Source of the DNA: Trachelipus rathkii
Taxonomy: Eukaryota; Arthropoda; Malacostraca; Isopoda; Trachelipodidae
Reading direction: 5' to 3'
Assembly (NCBI GenBank): GCA_015478945.1
Contig: JABUQX010088380.1
Coordinates: 27,501 to 45,000 of the forward strand
Length of the DNA stretch: 17,500 bases
Below the pieces are notes generated by a model. It worked only from the letters and a program-made list of their open reading frames with translations, was not told the origin of the DNA and made no database searches. Position numbers and translations under genes: made by a program. Below, piece by piece: positions 1-10,277 of this stretch. Numbering within the stretch: position 1 is the stretch's first letter; every line of letters begins with the position of its first letter.

Positions 1-22
1 TATATATATATATATATATATA
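1..22. repeat. (TA)n microsatellite, cut by window edge
   Basis: Eleven perfect TA units at the left edge. The array probably continues outside the window, so its length is unknown. Confidence 0.95.
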
Positions 23-140
23 CATTGATACTTATTATTCATTCCCCTGGGCCCTCTTATTTGGATGGTCCATGCCACTTCCAAAAACCTAGTGACTTCC
101 ACCGGGCGAAACTAACACTTTCCCTCAGTGTTGAGCCATC

Positions 141-1440
141 ATGTCCAACTCTATTCCGAAAAAAGGGAGCCGTTCTGATCCTTCTAACTATCGCCCCATA
201 GCTCTCAATTGTGTATTCTCATCTAAGATCTTGAAACCCTTCTAACTCTCACTTAGACTATCTGGAATCTCATTCTTCTTCTTCTGATCGCGAGTACGGC
301 TTTCGGCGTTCGAGGTCTACTGGTGATATACTTTCCTATTTAACCGATTTATGGTTTTCCGCCCTTAGGAACTACGGGAGACTTGCGTGGTGGTGCTTGA
401 CATCGAAAGCATTTGACCGGGTATGGCACGCGTCACGCTCTCCAAGCTCCTTCAATCACTCAATTATCGCTGTTGTTGATGGCCCACTTTCTTTCTTCCT
501 TTTTCGTCGGTTGTGGTGTTCCCAGGTCTCTGTCTTATCTCCTACTTATTTCTACTTTTCATTTATGATCTTCTCTCCTGCACATCTAACTCTATTCACT
601 CTATGCCGATGACTCAACCCATCATTCTTCAATTCCATTTCAATTCTGCTCCTTTTTACTGCAGAATTGCCTCTCGTCTTAATCTTCCGATTCTATTCAC
701 CGATCTGGAGGAATTTCCATTCGTCTCAATATTGTGAAATTCAACACCTTAAAAACTCAACTTCTGCCAAATCTCCTCTGGAAACACCTTCAATCCTCTT
801 CCTATCTCTTCGACTTGTTCTCTCTGCCCTCCGGTATATACAATACAAACATCCTCCACCTAAGATAAAAACAAAAATTGTCTGGGAAACCCCACATCAC
901 AAACGATAGGGCGGCTCCTAAAGAAACTGGGAGTTCTGCTTAGACTGCGAGATTTTTTCCTTTCAGTCATCTAGCCATACAAGGGTCCTTATTCGGCTCA
1001 GGCCGGGAGTACCGTTCTCTACATCTGAAGGTTCTGGCTCTACCCGGCTTATGGACAAAGTCATGAGTCAAAAGCCAAAAAGAAGCTATAAACTGTTCTG
1101 TACCTCCAGTTCACTTGACTCTATCTTTGCGGCGCGATGCTTGGTCTCTTTTCTATGGGTACCGCAGTGGCAGGTGTTCTAGGGAACTTACCACTCCGCG
1201 TACCACCACCTTACGACGCCCTCATAGCACAACGCTGTGTCTGCGCACGAGTTTCTGTAGATTATTGGTAACTCCAGGCCAGTTCGCTGCGGTGCTTTCT
1301 TTGCCACCACCTCTGTTCTGTGGAATTCTCTTCCATCTTCTGTAAGTCCTGCTGAATTTTAATCTCCTCACTTTAAAAGCCTGCGTCTGTGCCTATCTGG
1401 GTAATTTACGCTAGTAGATGAAATTTTAGCGCAACACCCT
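141..1440 (+). pseudogene. LINE (non-LTR) reverse transcriptase, decayed
   Basis: Remnant of a non-LTR retrotransposon RT spread over several frames. Around 141-243 it reads SIPKKGSRSDPSNYRPIA, the fingers motif of jockey/CR1-type RTs, and ends at a TAA. Frame 1 from 298 gives GFRRSRSTGD, then SKAFDRVWH at about 400-429 (motif A region). The leading LDI is visible only in another frame. The next block, VSVLSPT, corresponds to GVPQGSVLSPT with the GVPQG part lost. The catalytic YADD box is readable at 602-613 in frame 2 (YADDST). Frame 0 near 921 gives KKLGVLLRLRDFF, and frame 2 at 1115-1345 gives LSLRRDAWSLFY, both typical of the region after the RT palm. Order and spacing fit a collapsed RT of about 430 codons. 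There is no ORF1 or endonuclease in view, so it is 5'-truncated or cut by the TA array on its left. Jockey-like placement is my recognition, not a search result. Confidence 0.88.
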
Positions 1441-1481
1441 CCCCTGAATAGGGCTCTGTCCGTGAATGGTGGTGTCAATCA

Positions 1482-2051
<570 letters not shown>

Positions 2052-2173
2052 AAGATGCGGCTGTGACATCCGACCAAAATGTTTCTTATTACTTCACTCT
2101 TGTGTAGTTGTGGATTCGAACCTTACACAAATTTATGATAATAGGTTAGGTCCATTGGTTGGTTTGTTTTAGG

Positions 2174-2243
2174 TATAGGTTACAGTTAAAGTTAATCCTA
2201 ATCTAACCTAACCTAACCTAACTTAACCTATATGTAACCTATA
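2174..2243. repeat. inverted repeat bracketing the telomere-like tract
   Basis: TATAGGTTACA at 2174-2184 and its exact complement TGTAACCTATA at 2233-2243 form an 11-bp perfect inverted repeat. The CTAAC units lie in the 48-nt loop. Confidence 0.75.
2199..2230. repeat. interstitial telomere-like (CCTAA)n
   Basis: Four perfect CTAAC units at 2203-2222, with degenerate units on both sides. This is the complement of TTAGG, the ancestral arthropod telomere repeat (established knowledge). The position among transposon debris makes it interstitial. TTAGG-like bits in the opposite orientation (AGGTTAGG near 2145, TTAGGTATAGG near 2170) lie just upstream. Confidence 0.8.
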
Positions 2244-2277
2244 GTAGAAAAATTTGAAAATAAAGTAAATAATTTAG

Positions 2278-2281
<4 letters not shown>

Positions 2282-2308
<27 letters not shown>

Positions 2309-2320
2309 TCATTATATATA

Positions 2321-2388
<68 letters not shown>

Positions 2389-2440
2389 AAGGGTGGGCGC
2401 TCTTTTATATATATAGAATATATATATATATATATATATA
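2282..2440. repeat. (CT)n then (TA)n compound microsatellite
   Basis: CT units at 2282-2308 lead into TA units at 2313-2386. A short non-repeat patch at 2386-2410 separates these from more TA up to 2440. The TA expansion overlaps the expected left end of the Gypsy 5' LTR, so the true LTR start cannot be placed. Confidence 0.93.
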
Positions 2441-2473
2441 GCATATATCTCTAACTCCAGGGAACACTATATA

Positions 2474-2495
2474 TAAGGAGGCTGCGCCGTCCTTA
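2474..2495. promoter_or_regulatory. GC-cored hairpin in 5' LTR
   Basis: TAAGGA at 2474-2479 pairs with TCCTTA at 2490-2495 around a GC-rich 10-nt core. The same structure is at 9414-9435 in the 3' LTR. Its role is unknown. It could be part of the transcribed R region or a promoter element. Confidence 0.5.
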
Positions 2496-2656
2496 ATATA
2501 ACAATCATATGCACCTGAGAGAAATGATTCGTACACCATACTCATAAAAATATTCATGTACACCGAAAGGAAACTTAACAAAAATTTGCTTGTCCTGTGA
2601 ATCGTACTTTATAACTGTTTGAATTTTATGTAAGAATATATTCGAGTTTGTAAGGG

Positions 2657-2692
2657 CCAATCAGCAACCCAGGGGTTGCTCTTGGTGCCAAT
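2657..2692. promoter_or_regulatory. CCAAT boxes flanking a perfect palindrome in 5' LTR
   Basis: CCAAT occurs at 2657-2661 and again at 2688-2692. Between them AGCAACCC (2663-2670) and GGGTTGCT (2673-2680) are exact inverted copies separated by AG. The block is identical in the 3' LTR except for one base before the second CCAAT. CCAAT boxes are classical upstream promoter elements, so a U3 enhancer/promoter is the likely reading. Confidence 0.55.
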
Positions 2693-2957
2693 AGACGTTG
2701 GAGAGAGAAACTAAAGAGGCAGTTAGCTTTTGGTTTTCATAAGAAGAGAACGCATTAGATTTTTACTTGTTAAAAAAGCCGGTTTAACATTGAATTAATA
2801 ATATAATAATATTCATAATAACTGAATACCTTTCTTAACTAATTGCAATTGTGCCATAATAATAATTATTTATCATTGTGCCTAATTAACCTAACGGAAT
2901 AACCCCTTTCACTACCTTATTACGTCTGTTGTGCTAGTTTCTAGCGCTACAAGTTTT

Positions 2958-2975
2958 TGGTGACCAACAGAGCGA
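2958..2975 (+). promoter_or_regulatory. primer binding site (probable tRNA-Trp type)
   Basis: Six bases after the LTR terminal CA comes TGGTGACC (2958-2965). TGG is the required complement of the tRNA 3' CCA. The next bases fit the 3' end of arthropod tRNA-Trp from memory, but the match fails after eight bases, as expected for an old copy. Confidence 0.6.
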
Positions 2976-3066
2976 CTCGAACAGCTCCCTTACCTTGTGA
3001 TCAAAAGTTAACAGTGAATTAGCAGTGAATTAGCAATGAACTAAGAGTCAAATCGAACAGAAAAAA

Positions 3067-4105
3067 ATGCCCTCTACTAAGAAGAAATCACCAAAGGCAC
3101 AACGGGGGAAGGGTAACGCGTGGCAGGTTTCGACAAGGATTTTAAGATCTTCGCCTCCCGCTGAACAAACCTCCACCACCGATCAAGAGGCTGACTCTTC
3201 GTCTGAGTATGAGACTGAGTCCGAAAATGAGATACCAATCATCCAATCGATTTCAAAACGAGCAAAAAGTCGTCTCTCATCTGATTCATTGAAAGGGAGA
3301 AGGGGAGAGCTAAGACTTCCCATTACGAGCCATTCCTCCCTTTTCGGAACATGACCCAATGGCCTGGTTGCATCAAACAACAACTATATTCAAACTAAAC
3401 GATGTGGTGGACCCAAGAGAGGGGGTTAGGCTTTGGCCTCTACTTTGCCAAGCAGAATAATAAACGTTGCCCGTTTTCCACTCCAAGATGATTGCTACAC
3501 AAAATTAATAAAGACAATAGAACAAGTGTATGCTCCCATCCTAAGAGCGCAAATAGAAGAAATTTTTCTGGGTGGGATACGAAGAGACGAAATGCTGAGC
3601 GCTTTTGTAACCAGAGTAAAAGGCGTTCTGGATGTAGATAACTTTGATCTGTTAGCTGAAAATGACTCAAAATTCATCAGGGAATTATTTCTGTTGCAAC
3701 TTCCGGACCAGATGCAAATGAGTATAATGACCTATCAGGGAAATTAAAGCTTCGACGATCTAGTAGAATTATCTGACAACTTTTACCAAAATGTTTACGC
3801 TCAAAATGGGATCAACAATTATGCAACCAGAGAGAGAAAAAGATGTGCGGGAATAAATTCCGTGCAACCGGCCGATTAGAACGGCAAAGGAATCCTCCGT
3901 ACATGTGCGGATTTTAAATCGCTTGGCCAACGCCCAAGAAGAGACGGCCAGAGAAATCAAGATTTTGGCCCAAACCATTACTGACGTGATAAAAACAGTC
4001 TGCCAAACGACAAAAAATCACCCATACGAAGAAAATAGAAGACTTTCACGGGGAAGAAACACGAGTCAGAATAGACTTGGCAACGTAGCATCATTTTTAA
4101 ATTAG
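3067..4105 (+). pseudogene. gag: Gypsy gag, frameshifted
   Basis: Structural capsid polyprotein of the Gypsy element, broken into four frames. The ATG at 3067 opens frame 1 (MPSTKKKSPKAQRGKG), a basic then acidic/serine-rich N-terminus of 95 codons ending at 3352. Frame 2 from 3341 carries the start of the capsid domain (EHDPMAWLHQTTTIFKLNDV), matching the DPxxWxxQxExxFxLxxI pattern of retrotransposon Gags, up to double stops at 3458-3463. Frame 1 from about 3433 continues with IRELFLLQLPDQMQMSI, then a stop at 3745, then FDDLVELSDNFYQ, the classic LFLxxLPxxVxxxL...LxELADxxx block. Frame 2 (3905-4105) holds a helical, basic tail. No zinc knuckle is found; the nested LINE junction at about 4105 probably removed it. 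The N-terminal start is supported by distance (about 100 bp) from the primer site. Confidence 0.85.
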
Positions 4106-4363
4106 GTGATGATACGGATAATATTGGCATTCTATATAAACTGGCAGTAAGGAAATTTCAAGATAACCTATTGAAATGGATGCATAGCTTCATGCAGCAA
4201 CAACAATTTACGCTCTCTGTTGCTGGTGCTCAATCTTCACCAATTTCTGTAACAAGAGGTGTTCCACAGGGGTCAGCTCTCAGTCCAACTCTCCTTGAAA
4301 TTCACCTGTCTGATTGTAACATAGACAAAAAAGAGAAATTATCAACTTGCAATTTATTATTAT
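4100..4363 (+). pseudogene. second LINE RT fragment, nested in the Gypsy element
   Basis: Frame 1 reads through ILYKL, LLKWMHSF and TLSVAGAQSSPISV to RGVPQGSALSPTLLEIHLSD, the RT motif 4/5 block (GVPQGSVLSPLLF...) of non-LTR elements, then stops at 4363. Ty3/Gypsy RTs do not carry GVPQGS, and the fragment sits where gag should run into protease, so it is a foreign insertion. It differs clearly from the LINE at 141-1440. No YADD box follows. About 130 bp of non-coding sequence leads to an (AAT)n array, which may be its expanded 3' tail: I-clade elements end in TAA repeats. Only about 75 codons remain. Confidence 0.82.
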
Positions 4364-4492
4364 GACAAGGGAGGAGAGTTTGAGAGAAATAAACACATCG
4401 TAATTTTATGTAAATCACTGTAGATGTATAATAAATAACAAAAGACGTAATGACAACAATGAAATATTTAATAGCAATGTAGAGGTTGTTTA
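4364..4492. other. unassigned AT-rich spacer
   Basis: Non-coding sequence between the nested LINE stop and the AAT array. It could be LINE 3' UTR. No motif is recognised. Confidence 0.4.
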
Positions 4493-4790
<298 letters not shown>

Positions 4791-5191
4791 ACTATAAAAC
4801 AGGGTGTTCAATTATGAAGGAGATTTTCGAGGAGTATACTCCAATAGTAAGTTTATGGTGCAGAAGCTGAACAAAAATTTGAATCATATCTGTAATTTTA
4901 AGAAAAACAATGATTAATTGTATTTTTAAACCATATGCAGAGAATAGAGAAAACACCGTTTTTAGAAAATTAATTGTATAAATTTTGTGAGATGTCGAAG
5001 TTTCATTCCTTATTGTATAGGTGAGGAACAATTTTCATTCTTAGTTGAAATGAATGTACTTTTGCTCCACCGCTTTCAATAGCGGAGGTATTTAGCAATC
5101 TTAGCTGAGGTGGCCTGTATATCGGTTGCTCTCTCTCAAGAAATAAATGCTTCCAAACAAACTTTATAATGTAATAAAGAAAAAGAAAAAA
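4791..5191. other. about 400 bp without recognisable coding sequence
   Basis: Lies between the AAT array and the protease. It should correspond to the end of gag or the N-terminal lead of the protease, but no frame is open for long and no family motif was recognised. A purine run (AAAGAAAAAGAAAAAAA) at 5176-5192 immediately precedes the protease frame. Extra LINE-derived 3' sequence or a further small insertion is possible. Confidence 0.4.
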
Positions 5192-5551
5192 ATGTTATTT
5201 TTATTAGATTCAGTATCGGGTTTAAATTAATTAAAAGCTACCGAATTAGATAAGTTTAAACCCATTATCGGAAAGTTAAAGGCGGCAAATGGGAACTCTA
5301 TAAATGTGTACGATAAAAGGAATGTAGAAATTAATATAGGTCTACAAGGACTTTATGATGTATCTTTTTATGTTGCCGATATTGAATAAAATATTTTAGG
5401 TATCCCTTTCTTGAAGAAAAATGAATTCGTTTTAGATTTTAGGTATGGTTGTTTATTAGACCCTAAAACTGATTTGAGCATCTCCGTTGAAAATAACGAG
5501 AATGATTTTTCTAATAATTTTCTAAACTGTATTTCATCTCTCACAACTTGA
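5192..5551 (+). pseudogene. pol (PR): Gypsy aspartic protease
   Basis: Retropepsin-type protease of the Gypsy Pol polyprotein, frame 2. FLLDSVSGLN at about 5198-5227 is the active site (family pattern FLxDSGSxxN or DTG); here the essential Gly is Val, so the catalytic triplet is destroyed. A TAA follows at 5228. Downstream are LKAANGNSINVY (flap region), the FYVADIE segment, a TAA at 5387-5389, and NILGIPFLKKNEFVLDF, the conserved ILGxDFL motif, then GCLLDP. The order and spacing are those of Ty3/Gypsy proteases of about 110-120 residues. Frame 2 closes at 5549 and the RT lead continues in frame 0. Confidence 0.85.
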
Positions 5552-6650
5552 GATTGACATACCACTTTGTGACTTTCCTATAATAAATGAATTAGTTAAA
5601 ACTTATAAAGATCTGTTCGTAAGAACATATGAAAATTCGAATTTAAAATTAAAAGAACAACAATTAGAACGGTTGGAAAGCATATTTAAAAACTATAAAA
5701 GAAAGGGAAATGAGATTTGCCCATGTGTGGGTGGTGACGTCACAAATCCCGAAACACACAGAAGACTGTACTATAAGGACTGCGGGAGCGGGGAGGGGGA
5801 AGTGAAAATTTACCGTAAACTAAGAGAATTCTTTTTTAAATAGCTGAAATTAAGTAGAATGATAAAATTAAAAAGCAGGCATATTTCACCACACCTATAT
5901 GAAAGTGCGAAAAAGGAGATAAATAAATTCCTCGAAGCAAAGGTGATCCGCCGCACGAGTAGTTTGTTGGGCCTTCCAGCCTCATTCTTGCGAAAATCAG
6001 ATCGATGCGTAAGACTAGTTGTGGATTTAAGATTATTAAACCAGAGATCCATCTCCGATAATTTCACCTTGCCTAAGATAAAAGACATCATTTTTCAATT
6101 GCAAGGTTGCAAATTTTTCTTCAAACTATATTTAATTCAGGCCTATTATAATGCTCCTGTAGATGAGGAAACTCAAAAGTATTTTACAATTATCTGTCCC
6201 TTTGGCAGCTATAGTTTTAATTACCTGATACAAGGGTATAAGAATTCTAGCTCCGCTTATGAACGCTGGATGTCTATTCTACTCGGGGATATAAAAAACT
6301 TTTACATTTATTTAGATGACGTTTTGATCGCAACTGCAACTATAGCATGTTGCCGTGTTGAAAGAGGGGTTTGCAAGATTTAGGTATATGAATGTGAACT
6401 TGAGTCAGAAGAAATGCTCTTTGACAATGAAACAATTATATTTTTTGGGGTTTAACGTGAGTGAAAGAGGGATTACACCAGATAGAGATAAAGTGAAATT
6501 AATATTGCAAATTGCAAAACCGACCAACGTAAAATAACTAAGAGGATTCCTCGGGAGTTTTATTTTTTTCCTTAGTAATGTTGGAAATGCTGCAAGCATA
6601 TTGCAACCCTTAACAAATTTATTAAAAGGGAAGCCCCATTCATTAAAAAG
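5547..6650 (+). pseudogene. pol (RT): Gypsy reverse transcriptase
   Basis: RNA-directed DNA polymerase of the element. Frame 0 runs from 5547 to 6381 with a single TAG at 5841. It starts with the linker IINELVKTYKDLF, then an unusual Cys/Gly-rich stretch (about 5715-5800). The fingers are YESAKKEINKFLEAKVIRRT, followed by VRLVVDLRLLNQ and LPKIKDI. Motif A is KLYLIQAYYNAPV (about 6126-6164), where family members have KLDL: the first catalytic Asp is Tyr (codon 6129-6131). ICPFGSYSFNYLIQGYKNSSS covers motif B, and YLDD at 6309-6320 retains the other two Asp. The frame then shifts to frame 1 (6355 on): YMNVNLSQKKCSL, LGFNVSERGITPDRDKV, a TAA at 6535, then LRGFLGSF and LQPLTNLLKG (thumb and connection). 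Loss of a catalytic Asp plus the frameshift make it inactive. Confidence 0.93.
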
Positions 6651-7190
6651 GGTAGTGCAAACGATCGAAATTAAAGATGCATTTAACTAGGCTAAATTCG
6701 CGAAAATGAAGTCCACATTGCTGTCCTATCCTGACGAGGAAACTGAATTATGTCTATATTTGAAGGTAAGCTATGTTGCAATTGCAAGTGCACTAATGAA
6801 CGGGAACGGGTCAGATGAAATTTACTCTTTGTATAGTACAGTATTGAATGAATCAGAGAGGGAGCTATCTTATATTTTAAAGTAGTTTTTATGTACTACT
6901 AAAAGTTTAGAAAATTTCGATTATTTAATAGCAAACAGAAGGGTAACGATATGCACAAGCAATAGTGGAGTAATAACTAAATATAAAAAACGAAATAGAG
7001 ATAAGATTAATAATGCCCACGAATTAAGATTGTTAAACTTGATTAGTGGGTTTGATATTGAATGGAAGCTCATTCTAAATCAAAAAATAAATTTTTGATT
7101 TATTTAAAAGAAATTGAAGAACTTAGATTAAATGAGGCTACAGAAAATCATAAGCTGGAGGGATTTAGCGCGTCACATTTAAATTTCTAA
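6651..7190 (+). pseudogene. pol (RH): Gypsy RNase H and RH-IN linker
   Basis: RNase H domain that would degrade the RNA strand of the RNA-DNA hybrid. It follows the RT thumb in frame 1. FNxAKFAKMKSTLLSYPD is recognisable, with a TAG at 6688 where most relatives have Trp. LYLKVSYVAIASALMNG corresponds to the LxTDASxxAIGAVL motif, but the first catalytic Asp is lost. YSTVLNESERELSYILK (Glu of the ERNYS-like motif kept), a TAG at 6883, then ENFDYLIANRRVTICTSN, where relatives have a TDH Asp, and LLNLISGFDIEW complete the domain. The frame ends at 7098 and continues in frame 0 through KEIEELRLNEATENHK to a stop at 7188. The rest of the linker is not recognisable. Confidence 0.88.
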
Positions 7191-7401
7191 GCAAAGTTTC
7201 TATGTCTCTTTCCAGCCACATAAAGGAACCAGGAGATTGTCATAAAGACCGAATCTCAAACCACGCCCTCAGTTTCCAACTAAAGGGAAGGTGTCGGGTG
7301 TTCGAGACATTTTCTATATCCCTCTGCAGTTAAGAAAAAGGGGATATAATGAAACATCCGAGAGGATTCGTGAGGAGGAATAAATGATTAATATTTATAA
7401 C
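7191..7401. other. unassigned insert between RNase H and AAT array
   Basis: About 210 bp with higher GC than its surroundings and no open frame of note. It does not look like pol linker and could be a short insertion that carried or seeded the adjacent (AAT)n array. Confidence 0.4.
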
Positions 7402-8000
<599 letters not shown>

Positions 8001-8009
8001 ACACACACA

Positions 8010-9169
8010 ATTGAGGAGGTAATTGACAGTCTTAATGTATACTATTTTATAAATTTGATAACCCATCGACAAAAGGCGAAGGAAGAACAAATTCACGAAT
8101 GAAATTGATTTTATAGAAATGAGCTCTGAACAAGAGTCAGACCTTCTACGGGGAAAATTATCTTCCGTGTTAAAGGTCTGTCATAAAGAATTTATATATA
8201 GAGGCAAAACAATAACTCTGGTGGTTGATGTATCATCTAAGGTGGTAAGAGTAGTCGTTCCTGAAAATTTAGTCGACGATGTAATAGAGAAGATTTACAC
8301 CTAAAATTATTTGGGGGATAAAAGAACTCTGACAGTTATTAAGGGTGATTTTGTTTTTAGGAATATACATAGCCGCGTAAAAAAGTACATAAAACATTGC
8401 GATGTCTGCCAAAAAAAAACAAATGCGCACAAGATCAACCCTGAATTTGGAAGATTTAAGGAAGTATCAAAAAAGTTTGACACTATTCATGTGGACCCAG
8501 TCACCATGCCTTAAAGCAAGGAATATAAGTACTTATTGTTATTCATTGACAGGTTTAGCAAGTACCCCTTTGCTTATGCATTAAAGGACGCGACGGTAGA
8601 AGCAGTGAATCATGTTTTGATAAGTCAGTTCTGTGGAGTGATTAAGAGACTGGTTTCGGATAACGGAGGACAATTCACTTCAAGATTATTTAACGAAGTG
8701 TGTAATTTGCTTGGCCTGGATCACATTATGACCACCAGTTATGCAGAAAACTCAAATGGGCTTTGCGTAAAGGCGACTTGTTGATGTTCGGCCAGAATCT
8801 GGCAGTGCCAGGAAGCTTGTTGCAAGGTGAACCATTAAATGAGACAGTAGGTCACAATACTTACTTAAAGAAGTTAGTCAATTTTATGCGTAGGTCACTT
8901 GCTCCTCATGCAGTTTATAAGAATATAAAAATATATTCGCTCCAAAAGATATATATAAAACCAAATTTGTTTTAGTAAGGAATCAACAATATAATTTAAG
9001 CCAGTTAGCCGAGCGATAATCCGGTCCCTATCGGGTCGTGAGGATAAATAAAAACAATATTTACATAATAAAGAACGGAAGGGAGGTGGTGGAAAACCTT
9101 CAAAATATAAAAGTGTATCATCATCTCCTAAATGTAGATGAAACCAAGGAAACCAATAAAAATTACTAA
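8010..9169 (+). pseudogene. pol (IN): Gypsy integrase with internal deletion
   Basis: DDE integrase. Frame 0 from 8010 (IEEVIDSLNVYYFIN) passes to frame 1 at about 8095 and runs to 8784 with TAA stops at 8302 and 8512. The N-terminal HHCC zinc finger keeps only its Cys pair (KHCDVCQKK, about 8392-8418); the His pair region (IYT-stop-NYLGDKRTL) is destroyed. The catalytic core has FDTIHVDP (Asp 8494-8496), LLLFIDRFSKYPFAYAL and VSDNGGQFTSRLF (Asp 8659-8661). After ENSNGL (about 8763) the VER-type motif holding the catalytic Glu is missing. In frame 0 the text jumps to MFGQNLAVPGSLL, normally about 60 residues further on, so a deletion of roughly 180-190 bp is inferred. Frame 2 from 8960 gives KFVLVRNQQYNL and SGPYRVVRINKNNIYII, the GPY/F-type C-terminal module, ending with TAA at 9167-9169. 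Confidence 0.92.
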
Positions 9170-9349
9170 TAAATTTCTTTTTGAGGTGTGTAAAAAAGAT
9201 TCTTGTGTAATGATGTAAATTTTAAACGAAAATCATAGGTCTAAAAAAAAGAGAAAAAAAATGGAATTGTAATTTACCCTCTAACTCAAGTCAAAGTAAA
9301 ATATTTCTCCTTCTTTTTACTTACTATATGTTGTTTGTAATGTAGTATT
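9170..9349. other. 3' untranslated stretch of Gypsy element
   Basis: AT-rich, no env-like frame. It contains an A-rich purine run at 9243-9261 followed by TGG, an alternative polypurine-tract/LTR-start candidate. Confidence 0.45.
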
Positions 9350-9360
9350 AAGAAGGGGAC
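9350..9360 (+). promoter_or_regulatory. polypurine tract
   Basis: AAGAAGGGGA followed by C and then TG, the expected plus-strand primer next to the TG that begins an LTR. The form closely follows that of known retroelement polypurine tracts. Confidence 0.65.
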
Positions 9361-9413
9361 TGCTTAATTTTATCTTAAAGCAGGCCCCCTCTAACCCCAG
9401 GAATCACCATGTG

Positions 9414-9435
9414 TAAGGAGGCTGCGCCGTCCTTA
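9414..9435. promoter_or_regulatory. GC-cored hairpin in 3' LTR
   Basis: TAAGGA at 9414-9419 and TCCTTA at 9430-9435, the counterpart of 2474-2495. The stem and GC core are unchanged while the bases just upstream differ. Confidence 0.5.
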
Positions 9436-9590
9436 CTATAGCGATCATATGCACCTGACATTTCATACACCATACTCATAAAAATATTCATGCACACCTA
9501 AAAGAAACTCAACAAAAATTTGCTTGTCCTATGTATCGCACATCATAACTGTTTGAATTTTGTGTAAGAATATATTCAAATTTGTAAGGG

Positions 9591-9626
9591 CCAATCAGCA
9601 ACCCAGGGGTTGCTCTTAGTGCCAAT
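9591..9626. promoter_or_regulatory. CCAAT boxes and palindrome in 3' LTR
   Basis: CCAAT at 9591-9595 and 9622-9626 flank AGCAACCC (9597-9604), AG, GGGTTGCT (9607-9614). This lies in the longest identical block shared by the two LTRs. Confidence 0.55.
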
Positions 9627-9884
9627 AGACGTTGGAGAGGAAAACTAAAGAGGCAGTTAGCGTTCGGTTGTCATAAAAAGAAAACGCATTAGAATTTTAC
9701 TTGTTAAAAAAGCCGGTTAAGCATTGAATTAATAATATAATAATAATATTCATAATAACTGAATACCTTTCTTAACTAATTGCAATTGTGTCATAATAAT
9801 TATTTATAATTGTGCCCAATAAACTTAATTAACGGTATAACCCCTTTCACTACCTTATTACTTCTATTGTGGTAGTTTCTAGCT

Positions 9885-10169
<285 letters not shown>

Positions 10170-10277
10170 TGATACGTAAGTGTTTATTATGCCCCTTTTC
10201 TGGAAAACTATACGTATTTATATCTTGTTTTTTCTTTTTTTATTGAATCTAATCTGATCGAATCTAATCTTCTGAAA

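Larger units (their letters stand above)
2386..2951 (+). repeat. 5' LTR (left end eroded by TA array)
   Basis: From 2449 (CTCTAACTCCAGG) onward it aligns continuously with 9389-9883, mostly with substitutions and small indels; by eye they match at well over four bases in five. The right end is GCGCTACA at 2944-2951, giving the expected terminal CA. The left end is uncertain: TA units occupy 2411-2440 where the 3' LTR has unique sequence. The patch AAGAAGGGTGGGCGC at 2386 resembles the polypurine/LTR junction of the other end. Confidence 0.88.

Noticed and set aside
2105..2130. TGGATTCGAACC resembles the complement of a tRNA T-loop, so a minus-strand tRNA or primer site was considered.
   Set aside because: The T-stem bases do not pair and no acceptor or anticodon arm is visible, nor LTR sequence beside it.
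3330..3460. Gag frame changes considered as programmed frameshifting.
   Set aside because: The shifts fall inside the capsid domain and include double stops. No slippery site sits at a gag-pol border.
5735..5742. TGACGTCA, a perfect CRE palindrome.
   Set aside because: A single 8-mer inside a pol pseudogene is expected by chance. There is no promoter context.
5192..7098. In-frame TAA/TAG at otherwise conserved pol positions, considered as stop-codon reassignment or readthrough.
   Set aside because: Frameshifts, lost catalytic residues and a deletion accompany the stops, so ordinary pseudogene decay is sufficient.
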